A stretch of 64,000 nt of DNA. Source: an uncultured Acetatifactor sp. (lineage in GTDB: Bacteria > Bacillota > Clostridia > Lachnospirales > Lachnospiraceae). The notes below the pieces were generated by a model. The model was not told the origin of the DNA, searched no databases, and was given only the letters and a program-made list of their open reading frames with translations. The stretch lies in NCBI GenBank assembly GCA_910584435.1, contig CAJUAP010000020.1, forward strand, positions 1 through 64,000, written 5' to 3'. The number at the start of each line of letters is the position of its first letter. The first letter of the stretch is position 1. This document shows positions 42,651 to 50,246 of this stretch, piece after piece. The translations under genes were made by a program, and so were the position numbers.

Positions 42651-42720
42651 TATTCCAGTACCGCATCCTGCCTCACAGCATGTTGTTTTTTATTCCAGTA
42701 CCGCATCCTGCCTCCCGGCA
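42651..42720 (-). repeat. tandem copy of the end of an ABC gene (ACTGGAATAA element)
   Basis: The 23-base unit TATTCCAGTACCGCATCCTG plus CCT occurs at 42651 and again at 42691. The right-hand copy is the 3' end of the ABC gene (RQDAVLE-stop). The left-hand copy is untranslated and leads into the AAAGGAAA site of the next ABC gene. It belongs to the same family as 6469-6533. Confidence 0.85.
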
Positions 42721-44531
42721 TCCGATACATAATATTGCGCCTGTGTGCGGAACATGGCCGCATATGCCCCCTGCTTTGCAAGCAATTCATCATGAGTACC
42801 TTCCTCCGCAATCCTTCCCCCTTCCAGGAACAGAATACGGTCACAGAATTTCGTGGAACTGAGCCTGTGAGAAATAAATATACTGGTCTTATTTTGGGTC
42901 ATCTCATAATATTTCTCATATAAATTACTTTCCGCAATCGGGTCTAATGCTGCGGTAGGTTCATCCAGAATCACCACCGGGGCATCCTTGTATAACGCCC
43001 TTGCCAGCATCAGTTTCTGCAGCTCCCCTCCTGACAAAGATACGCCGGAAGCATCCATATCTTTGTTGATATACGTGGCCCCCTTTTTCTCCATTATCTG
43101 CACCCTCTCCCACAAATCCGCCTTTTGCAGACATTCCTTAAGCCGTCCGCTGTCCAGAGAGGTACTGTCCTTACAGGATACATTGTCCTCCAGCGGAAAG
43201 GAAAACGCGAACACATCCTGAAATACCACCGAGAATTCCTTTTGATATTCCCTGGCAGAAAGCGTTGAAACATCCTTTCCGTCCAGATAAATTCTGCCGC
43301 TGCCCGGCCGGTAAAGCCCGCAGATAAGCTTAATCAGCGTAGACTTACCCGCACCGTTCATGCCTACCAGCGCAATTTTTTCCCCCGGAACTATGGTCAG
43401 GGATACATCATGAATGGTATCCTCCTGATTGCCCTCATATCGAAACGACACGTGGTCCAGGCGTATCTCATGGGTCTGTCCCGGCTCTGCCACCGGCTCA
43501 TTCCCCTGATGCTTCTTCCCGGCGAAATCCAGAAAGTCACGATAACACCCCATATGCCTGTTGTTTTCCAATAATTCTGTCAGTTTATCCAGGAGGGGAA
43601 GCATCCACCTGCCAAATCCTGACACAATCCCGATATAAAGCAGAAATGCGCTGAGTTCCATGCCGCCCTGCATCATCTGGTAAATCAAGTAACCATACAC
43701 CAAAACATCCCTTACAAGGGCGATACACTTTTCCATAATGGCGGGGATGCCATTGGCACACCACCACCATTTGCTGCCCCAATGAACAAATTCTTTCTTC
43801 AGCTTATCAAATTCCCCGGAAAACCACTTCCACATATGATAGAGCCGAATATCCTTGCCATTGGCGCCAATCAATATTTCTTTCCCCAGATATTGATAAT
43901 CGCGCCATACCCTTTCGTAACCGGCATCATACGCATCCGTACGCTTCCTGTTAAGGAACCTCAAACCTGCCGATATACCGGTCAGCGCAAACATCAGCAA
44001 TAACATCCATACATTCTGTCTGCCAAGCATCACCGCGTAGAGCAGCAGTCCAAGCAAATTGATAAGGAATGCCTGAAGATTGTTCAGAAATGCCTCAATC
44101 CCCTTCCTGTTGCCAAAATAGAGATTCATCTTCGCACCCAGCAGCTTCTTCTGCCCGGTTTCACTTTCAAAATCCTGATAATCCGCATCCATAGCAGCGC
44201 TGAAAAGCTGCGAACCCAGACCAATCCGAAACATAAAATTCTTTTTAGCCCATACCGAACCAAAATAGTCCTTTGCAATACGCAGCCCCTGCAGCACAAT
44301 GACATAACCCGCCAAAGCAGCGAAAATTGTTCCCGGTTCCCAGCCGCTTCCCAGCAGATATACCACGGCTCCCGGCAGCGCCATGGAAAGAAAGGGTTCC
44401 ATCACGGCAGCTGCTATGGTTACACCCATAAGGATAAAATACACCATACCCTCTTTCTTCCGAATCCAGGAAAAGGCTGCACAATAATTGCTCCAAATCG
44501 AATATCCCTTTGTTTTCTTTTCTATCTCCAT
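42690..44531 (-). CDS. ABC half-transporter (TMD-NBD fusion), cluster 2
   Basis: A 613-residue exporter half. I prefer the ATG at 44531 (MEIEKKTKGYSIW), which follows GGAGGTGGAG, over the ATG at 44564. Membrane helices lie in residues 25-310. The nucleotide-binding domain has Walker A GMNGAGKSTLIKL, FQDVFAFSF, signature LSGGELQKLMLARA, Walker B VVILDEPTAALDP and H-loop SHR. After QAQYYV there is an extra tail SDAGRQDAVLE, encoded by a repeat copy. A terminator-like hairpin and direct repeats in the leader suggest control of entry into the ABC pair. Confidence 0.9.
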   Translation of the reverse strand: MEIEKKTKGYSIWSNYCAAFSWIRKKEGMVYFILMGVTIAAAVMEPFLSMALPGAVVYLLGSGWEPGTIFAALAGYVIVLQGLRIAKDYFGSVWAKKNFMFRIGLGSQLFSAAMDADYQDFESETGQKKLLGAKMNLYFGNRKGIEAFLNNLQAFLINLLGLLLYAVMLGRQNVWMLLLMFALTGISAGLRFLNRKRTDAYDAGYERVWRDYQYLGKEILIGANGKDIRLYHMWKWFSGEFDKLKKEFVHWGSKWWWCANGIPAIMEKCIALVRDVLVYGYLIYQMMQGGMELSAFLLYIGIVSGFGRWMLPLLDKLTELLENNRHMGCYRDFLDFAGKKHQGNEPVAEPGQTHEIRLDHVSFRYEGNQEDTIHDVSLTIVPGEKIALVGMNGAGKSTLIKLICGLYRPGSGRIYLDGKDVSTLSAREYQKEFSVVFQDVFAFSFPLEDNVSCKDSTSLDSGRLKECLQKADLWERVQIMEKKGATYINKDMDASGVSLSGGELQKLMLARALYKDAPVVILDEPTAALDPIAESNLYEKYYEMTQNKTSIFISHRLSSTKFCDRILFLEGGRIAEEGTHDELLAKQGAYAAMFRTQAQYYVSDAGRQDAVLE

Positions 44532-44567
44532 AACAATCTCCACCTCCTCTCTCCACATTTTCATACA

Positions 44568-44591
44568 AAAATCCCCCGCCGGGGGGATTTT
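44568..44591 (-). terminator. hairpin terminator or attenuator upstream of the ABC pair
   Basis: AAAATCCCCC (44568-44577) pairs with GGGGGATTTT (44582-44591) around a 4-base loop. On the minus strand TTTTTG follows the stem. It lies 37 bases before the ABC start at 44531, so it either ends the kinase transcript or attenuates the ABC genes. Confidence 0.75.
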
Positions 44592-44623
44592 CGCGTGAAA
44601 TGTTTAATTTGAAACCTGAAATG

Positions 44624-44657
44624 TACAATTCTTTTATATACACAGTTCTTTTATATA
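44624..44657 (-). promoter_or_regulatory. 17-base tandem direct repeat, candidate LytTR site
   Basis: TACAATTCTTTTATATA and CACAGTTCTTTTATATA are adjacent direct repeats in the leader of the ABC pair. ACAGTTCTT resembles the AgrA half-site ACAGTTAAG. The spacing of 17 bases is shorter than the roughly 21 of known AgrA sites, so the assignment is tentative. Confidence 0.45.
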
Positions 44658-44710
44658 TGAATGCAGACACACTCTGCTAGAATCCAATTGCCAAAATATC
44701 CGGAACCGCC

Positions 44711-45910
44711 TTAGTGCAATTCCTGCAATGGCATTGTCAACTCCACCGCAAAAATACCGGGCTCGTTGGCAAGAGTCAGGTATCCCTCATATTTATCTGT
44801 CAGCGCCTTAACCCTCTTCATGCCAAGACCGTGGTTTCCCCGCTTCCTGGAAATATAATGCCTTTCATCAAAATTCAAATCTTCCTTTGCAGAATTTTGA
44901 ATTGATGTATAGAGCTGTGCTTTGTTCACCACCATATAAATACGCAGAAACCTCTCTTCCTCCGGAATCCCATCACAAGCCTCCAATGCATTATCCAGCA
45001 GGTTTCCCAGAATCACACACAAATCCACATCCTCTATGGGAAGCGTTTCCGGCAGAACAGCCTTGCAATTGACCCGGACGTCCTTCTGCTGCGCCAATGT
45101 AAGCTTGCTGTTCAATATCGCATCCGCCATGAGATTTCCTGATTTCACATAGGTATCCACACGATCCAGATTTTCTTCCAGCGCATTCAGATACTGCTTC
45201 ATTTCCACAAGCTGATCTGCTGCAATCTGTGCCTTCATTACCTGTAGATGATTGTGATAATCATGCCGCCAGCTCCGCATATTCAAATAAATTTCTTTGA
45301 TTTCTTCATACTGATGACTCATAATATCCCTTTGAAAGCGCTCTGTCCGGGCCTCAAATCCACGATGATACGAGAACAGAGCCCCTTCCAGGGATAGAAA
45401 CAACAGCAATTCCAATAACAGTATTCCTGCCTGCAGTCCCGTATCCCGGTAACATCGGAAATGCCATAAGGCAAAGGTCAATATACCGTAAATTGCCATA
45501 GGAAGCATACAGTTTCTCAGATCCAGATACCCTCTCTCCCTCTGAAGCAGCAATAATAAGACGGCTTCCACTGCCCCGTTCCAGAGCATCAGAATCAACG
45601 GCGCCTCCGCCATAGCGCAAAACGACACAAAAAGCCCTGGCAGCACCACCTTCCACCATTGCTGCAGAAAGGGCTTTCCATCATAAAAAAGTGAATATAA
45701 GAGAAAAATCAATGTAATGACAAACCATCCCCCGAGACGATGACCCGGACCTCCCCATCCCGGAAACGGCAAATGCACGGCAGACAACACCCCACAGGTC
45801 ATAACCCACACAGCAGTCTTTTTTAAATATCCTTTTTCCAATTCACTGATTTGTACAATATAATAATGATACAACCCCAGCCATATCAGCTGGATTCCAA
45901 CTTGCAGCAT
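44711..45910 (-). CDS. AgrC-like sensor histidine kinase (GHKL), cluster 2
   Basis: A 399-residue kinase starting at ATG 45910 behind AGGAG; the in-frame start at 45991 translates repeat DNA. About six membrane helices fill residues 5-195, the peptide-sensing layout of AgrC. The H box is WRHDYHNHLQ, the N box NLLDNALEAC and the G box GNHGLGMKRV. It pairs with the LytTR regulator upstream. No AgrD/AgrB-type genes are seen, so the signal may be external or made elsewhere. Confidence 0.92.
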   Translation of the reverse strand: MLQVGIQLIWLGLYHYYIVQISELEKGYLKKTAVWVMTCGVLSAVHLPFPGWGGPGHRLGGWFVITLIFLLYSLFYDGKPFLQQWWKVVLPGLFVSFCAMAEAPLILMLWNGAVEAVLLLLLQRERGYLDLRNCMLPMAIYGILTFALWHFRCYRDTGLQAGILLLELLLFLSLEGALFSYHRGFEARTERFQRDIMSHQYEEIKEIYLNMRSWRHDYHNHLQVMKAQIAADQLVEMKQYLNALEENLDRVDTYVKSGNLMADAILNSKLTLAQQKDVRVNCKAVLPETLPIEDVDLCVILGNLLDNALEACDGIPEEERFLRIYMVVNKAQLYTSIQNSAKEDLNFDERHYISRKRGNHGLGMKRVKALTDKYEGYLTLANEPGIFAVELTMPLQELH

Positions 45911-45935
45911 ATCGGCTCCTGTCACTTTTTCACTG

Positions 45936-46061
45936 CCAAAGGGTTCCGGTTCCTTCAACTTCCAAATAATTCCGGTTCCTTCAGTTTCCAAACAATTCTG
46001 TGCTTTTTTTAACTTCCAAACTTTTTTGGTGCTTCTTCCTTCAGCTTCCGAACGCTTCCAA
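45936..46061 (-). repeat. degenerate tandem repeats between LytTR and kinase genes
   Basis: Units starting CCAAA with CCGGTTCCTTCARCTT occur at 45936 and 45962 (period 26) and continue in degenerate form at 45988, 46016, 46048 and 46058 up to the regulator stop. The array would be the leader of the kinase gene. Confidence 0.75.
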
Positions 46062-46784
46062 TCAAAACTTCCTGCGGAAATACCCCATGTACGCCTGATT
46101 CAATGCCTCCCATTTTCCTCTGGCTATAGGAATCAACGTTCCATCATCCATCCGAATATCTCTTTTCGTAATTTTCTCCACATAGCCCAGATTGATAAAG
46201 TAAGATCTGTGCGGCTTGAAAAAAGCTTCCGACCTTCCTTCCAATTCCTGTTCTAACTGCCGGAGATTTACTCTGCCGGATATCCTCGTACCATCCCTCT
46301 TACAAACCATGGTTCCATGGCCTTCGCTTTCCAGAAAACAGATATCCGATATATAGATTCGCTCTATCTCCCCTGCGGATACTGTCACCAAAAGGACCTC
46401 CCTGCTGTCCAACCGTTCCCCTGCGCGGTCCAGAGCAGAATAAAGCCTCTCTCTCTTCACTGGTTTCACCAGATAGGAAACCGCTTCCACATCATAGCCT
46501 TCCAATGCGTACTCCGAATTCCCTGTTACGAAAATAATACTGACATGTTCTCCTTTCTTCCGCAGATGCCTGGCCAATTCCATCCCGTCCATGCCGGGCA
46601 TCTCAATATCCAGAAGCAGTACATCCATATCCTTCTTCTCATCCCAGGCAAACAAAAAAGAATCCGCCGTAAGGAAACACTCCACACTGCATAGCTCTGC
46701 CTTCTCTTTTGCCCACCCTTCCACTTCCCTGGCCAGATTCTCCAACACTGTTCTATCATCATCACATATCCCAATATGCAGCAT
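46062..46784 (-). CDS. LytTR-family response regulator, cluster 2
   Basis: A 240-residue AgrA/LytR-type regulator starting at ATG 46784 behind AGGAGG; a longer in-frame ATG at 46853 has no such site. Receiver: ICDDDR acidic residues, phosphoacceptor in VLLLDIEMPGMDG, YLVKPV lysine. LytTR domain: about 140-240 (RIYISDICFLESEGHGTMV, FFKPHRSYFINLGYV). It is the first gene of cluster 2 and likely controls the ABC pair. Confidence 0.95.
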   Translation of the reverse strand: MLHIGICDDDRTVLENLAREVEGWAKEKAELCSVECFLTADSFLFAWDEKKDMDVLLLDIEMPGMDGMELARHLRKKGEHVSIIFVTGNSEYALEGYDVEAVSYLVKPVKRERLYSALDRAGERLDSREVLLVTVSAGEIERIYISDICFLESEGHGTMVCKRDGTRISGRVNLRQLEQELEGRSEAFFKPHRSYFINLGYVEKITKRDIRMDDGTLIPIARGKWEALNQAYMGYFRRKF

Positions 46785-47309
46785 ACTTCCTCCTGACTTC
46801 CCTGAGTCGATTTCATAGCTCTCCAATTCCTTTACATGGATACCAGATGGCATTCAGCCCACAGATGCACTGATCCTATGCTGACATGCCAGATACAGTA
46901 TAGCCGCTTTTCTCTTTAAAATCAATGCCTGGCAGCTTATTTCATGCCGTTGTCTAACTAAACTCCCCTGCAGCCGACTGCACCACCATGAATGAAAACT
47001 CCGGGAGTTTAGTTGATGCACACAAACCGCCAAGTGCATGCGGTTTGGAACCTTTACAGTAAAAGGCTGAACTGTACCAAAAAGGCATCTTACATCGGCA
47101 GCAATAAAAAAATATGTCATTACGCCAGAAATTAACAGATAAAAATGTCATTCATTATCATAAAATAAGGAAAATCGGAAAAAAATATTATATTTTGTCA
47201 CATTTTCATATACAGGGAATAAATTATAGAATCAAATACTTGATTTTGCTCGTTGTTAATTCCTGTGAACCGGCAATACAATCAAGCACTGAAACCAGGA
47301 GGAAAGCAT
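46785..47309. other. 525-base intergenic region between divergent genes, with inverted repeats
   Basis: No coding frame here is convincing. Inverted repeats CTAAACTCCC/GGGAGTTTAG (46958-46967 with 47003-47012) and AACCG/CGGTT (47025-47045) are visible in 46950-47050. The right part (47121-47309) is AT-rich and should hold the promoter of the hemerythrin gene. The sequence looks like decayed mobile DNA; I cannot name a family. Confidence 0.5.
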
Positions 47310-48722
47310 ATGGGAAATCGTTTCACATGGGATACACGGTATAATGTGGGAGTGGACATTATCGATAAAGAACACAGAAAGCTCTTCAGCATTCTCAATA
47401 AATTGTTCGACTTTGGGCGCAGCGAAGAGAAAAGCCGCTTTGCCTGCCAGGAGGCAATAAAGTACTTCAGGGAGCATGCCATCCAGCATTTTGCAGATGA
47501 GGAAGCCTATATGGTTTCCATAAATTACCCAGGATTGGAGACCCACAAACGCATCCATAAGGATTTTCGTGAACGGATGCTTCCTACCCTTGAAAACGAG
47601 CTGGAGCTGAGTGATTATTCCAGAACCTCCATCCACCATTTTCTCAGTGTGTGCGCAGGATGGCTGATCGGACATACTTTGATAGAAGATCATATGATCG
47701 TAAGCGGCGAACCCATAAGGCATTGGGAAAACCTGTCCCCGGAAGAGGACCAGGCGGTAATGGGACAGATAATCGCAGGCCTTCTGCACAATATGTTCCG
47801 GCTGGATTCACATTTAATCAGCAACTGCTATGCCGGAGAGAAATTCGGAAACGGAGCATACTGCCGACTGATATACAGCAGCAGAGAAAAAAAGCGCTGG
47901 GAATTTTTCCTGCTTTTTGAGAATCAATTGATCGGCAGCGCCATCGGCAATGTCATAGATCCTACATCGGAAATTTCTGATATGATGCTTTCCAGCGTAG
48001 CAAAATATGCGGCAAAGCAGCTTGCAGAACGTGTCAAAAGATATTTTTCATCCCTGGAGCAGTTTGAAATGACAGAAGAGCAGCTGCTGACCTATGAGCA
48101 GTTTTATAAAATGTTTGAAAGGCAGAGTCCCCAATACAGTCTTTTGTATGATACCGGCAAAGGATACTTTGCATTTTGTATGTCTGCTTCCGAATCCCTC
48201 CGGCACAGGGACTGTGTTATGGCTGTCACGGAGAATGCAGTAACTGAAATAGAACACCTCATGCAAAGCAGCAATACCTCCATGGAAACCGAACCCCATT
48301 TGCATACCAATAGTTCTGACGGGGTCTCATTGCAACGGAAGAAGAGAATACTGGTGGTAGATGACTCTAACTTTATGCGAAGAGCAATGCTGGATTTATT
48401 AGGCAGCGACTACGAAGTTCTGACGGCAGACTCCGGCATGTCGGCCATCAGAACTATATCCCTTTCCCCGCCGGATCTTATCCTGCTCGACTATGAAATG
48501 CCTGTCTGCAACGGCAGCCAGGTATTGGAAATGATTCGTTCAGAAAAGGATTTTACAGATATCCCTGTGATTTTTCTAACCTGCAAAGTGGACAGGGAGA
48601 GCGTCACAAAGGCAATTTCCCTCAAACCTGAAGGCTATCTATCCAAATACCTTCCCATAGAGGCCGTCAAAAGAGAAATCGACCGTTTCTTTGAAAGGAG
48701 AGCCCGCAGTGAAAAAGTCTGA
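47310..48722 (+). CDS. bacteriohemerythrin fused to a CheY-like receiver
   Basis: A 470-residue soluble protein; AGGAGG lies 7 bases before the ATG at 47310. Residues 1-130 are a hemerythrin with DKEHRKLF, FREHAIQHFADEEAYM, HKRIHKDF and HTLIEDHM, supplying the His/Glu/Asp ligands of the di-iron site. Residues about 160-320 form a middle domain unlike any I know. Residues about 345-465 are a complete receiver: VVDDSNFMRR, phosphoacceptor in ILLDYEMP, T in FLTCK, K in LSKYLP. I infer an oxygen or redox sensor coupled to phosphorelay or chemotaxis. No kinase is adjacent. Confidence 0.9.
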   Translation: MGNRFTWDTRYNVGVDIIDKEHRKLFSILNKLFDFGRSEEKSRFACQEAIKYFREHAIQHFADEEAYMVSINYPGLETHKRIHKDFRERMLPTLENELELSDYSRTSIHHFLSVCAGWLIGHTLIEDHMIVSGEPIRHWENLSPEEDQAVMGQIIAGLLHNMFRLDSHLISNCYAGEKFGNGAYCRLIYSSREKKRWEFFLLFENQLIGSAIGNVIDPTSEISDMMLSSVAKYAAKQLAERVKRYFSSLEQFEMTEEQLLTYEQFYKMFERQSPQYSLLYDTGKGYFAFCMSASESLRHRDCVMAVTENAVTEIEHLMQSSNTSMETEPHLHTNSSDGVSLQRKKRILVVDDSNFMRRAMLDLLGSDYEVLTADSGMSAIRTISLSPPDLILLDYEMPVCNGSQVLEMIRSEKDFTDIPVIFLTCKVDRESVTKAISLKPEGYLSKYLPIEAVKREIDRFFERRARSEKV

Positions 48723-48825
48723 ACGCATACTTGAATCTTACTCCAAAGTGTGATACTATAAAATACGTCCAGGAGAAACACTTGGATGTACACAATGGAC
48801 AATTACGAAAGGAAGGAAGATTCAA

Positions 48826-49398
48826 ATGAAATTTTTCAGAATCACCTCAGCACTTGCTGCAATGCTAGTCATTGGAATCCTGGGCGGATGCGCCGCAAAG
48901 GACCCTGGAACACCGCCTGAAGTGCTGATTGACGGAGTATCAGTAGTAGTAGGACAAACCACACCAAAGGAACTGGAAGATCAGGGATTTGAAACAAACG
49001 CCAAGGAGCTTTTTCTCCTGAAAATGCCGGATAATTCCTGGACATCTTCTATCTTCTTAAGAAAAGACAGCACATCCTATGCAAGTCTGACCCTGGTAAA
49101 TGACAGCCGGGAGGAAAAGTTAGTCAACCAATGTGTGATTGAAGAGCTTGGGTTCTATGCCCTGGACGACACAAACAGCGGACTGAATATCTCCATCAAT
49201 GGCGTTAATCCTATCGGAATGACACAGGAAGCATTGAAAGAAGCCTACCCCGATCTGGAACTGGATGATGACACCGGCGACTACCTCTTCCATTACCTGC
49301 GTGACGGAGAATATACCATTCGTTTTGACTATAATCACGGCGTATTAACAGATATTGACGTCACACACGAATTTGACAAGAGTTATGAATCAAAATAA
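48826..49398 (+). CDS. lipoprotein of unknown function
   Basis: A 190-residue protein with a lipoprotein signal (ILGGC at residues 18-22 as lipobox). The mature part begins with Gly/Pro-rich sequence and contains two repeats of a pattern like VVVGQTTPKELEDQGFE and NPIGMTQEALKEAYPD, which recalls small beta-alpha modules of the BLIP or SmpA kind; the comparison is weak. GGAAGGAAG precedes the ATG. It is 100 bases after the hemerythrin gene and bounded by a good terminator. Confidence 0.8.
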   Translation: MKFFRITSALAAMLVIGILGGCAAKDPGTPPEVLIDGVSVVVGQTTPKELEDQGFETNAKELFLLKMPDNSWTSSIFLRKDSTSYASLTLVNDSREEKLVNQCVIEELGFYALDDTNSGLNISINGVNPIGMTQEALKEAYPDLELDDDTGDYLFHYLRDGEYTIRFDYNHGVLTDIDVTHEFDKSYESK

Positions 49399-49425
49399 TC
49401 GAATAAAGCCATAACTGAAATGCAA

Positions 49426-49474
49426 AAAGGCAGAGATGGTGAACACTGTATCAGCTGTTCATCGCTCTGCCTTT
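49426..49474 (+). terminator. terminator after the lipoprotein gene
   Basis: AAAGGCAGAG (49426-49435) pairs with CTCTGCCTTT (49465-49474), followed by GTC rather than a long T run. Confidence 0.8.
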
Positions 49475-49483
49475 GTCAGCCTT

Positions 49484-49603
49484 ATGGTAAATGCCCGTCA
49501 AAATACTCTTGCCACTGGTGGAAGTGACGGTATTCGTGATGAAGGAATGCTGGATTTGGCATTAAATAATCAACGCAGATCCGTACCGCTGCAGCAGCTT
49601 TGA
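49484..49603 (+). pseudogene. N-terminal remnant of a Doc (death-on-curing) family toxin
   Basis: The 39-codon frame contains ATGGSDGIRDEGMLDLAL, which matches the Doc N-terminal pattern (GG-x-GxRDxGxLxxAL). The downstream HPFxDGNKR catalytic motif is absent, and the frame ends in a stop soon after. No antitoxin is adjacent. It lies between the terminator and the end of spoVAC. Confidence 0.5.
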
Positions 49604-49612
49604 GTGTATTAC

Positions 49613-50086
49613 TTAAAATACCCCGGCCATCTTCCCAATCCAATAAACCACTCCCAGAACCCAGCTCGTAAATATCCCATACAAAATTACCGGTCCGGCA
49701 ATTGTAAATATCTTGCACCCAATACCGAAGACCTGCCCTTCTGCCTTATATTCAATGGCCGGCGCCGCCACGCTGTTGGCAAATCCCGTAATCGGCACCA
49801 AGGCTCCGGCACCGCCCCATTTCACTATCTTCGGATAAATGCCAAACCCTGTAAGTACAACTGACAAAAGTACCAGAAGCAGGGAACACCAGCTTCCCGC
49901 ATCCTGTTTATCCAACCCCGTACTGCCCGCATAGTTTAAGATAAACTGCCCGATGCAGCAGATAATACCTCCGGTAATAAACGCTTTCAGCATCTGAAGC
50001 CACAGATTATGCGTGGGCGTCACCTCTTTGACATACTGTTCATATTCTTTCTGCTGCTGCTTTTTTTCGCTGCTTGTCTCTTCCAT
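49613..50086 (-). CDS. spoVAC: stage V sporulation protein AC
   Basis: A 157-residue membrane protein starting at ATG 50086, behind GGAGGG. The N-terminus is charged, and four to five membrane helices follow. The pattern VTPTHNLWLQMLKAFITGGI, GGAGALVPITGFANSVAAPA and KIFTIAGPVILYG is that of SpoVAC, a forespore inner-membrane channel involved in dipicolinate movement and germination. spoVAD and spoVAE, usually next to it, are not here. spoVAA-spoVAB lie 8 kb away, so the locus is split. Confidence 0.93.
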   Translation of the reverse strand: MEETSSEKKQQQKEYEQYVKEVTPTHNLWLQMLKAFITGGIICCIGQFILNYAGSTGLDKQDAGSWCSLLLVLLSVVLTGFGIYPKIVKWGGAGALVPITGFANSVAAPAIEYKAEGQVFGIGCKIFTIAGPVILYGIFTSWVLGVVYWIGKMAGVF

Positions 50087-50246
50087 TCTTTTACCCTCCA
50101 TAACAGCTCACAGTCACAATGGCCGCTTTCACAATGCCCTCCTTACTTCGGCCTGTCCGGCTTATCTGCAAATCGCAGCCACTTTTCTTACAGTATGCAG
50201 CAAATGCACCTGTTTTATGCATTGTCAAAAAGGGTTTAGCACTGTC

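Noticed and set aside
40761..46784. Complete agr quorum-sensing locus
   Set aside because: Kinase and regulator are AgrC/AgrA-like, but no AgrB or AgrD candidate is present.
46854..47120. 88-residue open frame on the minus strand
   Set aside because: The composition is not protein-like, there is no ribosome site, and the region is full of inverted repeats.
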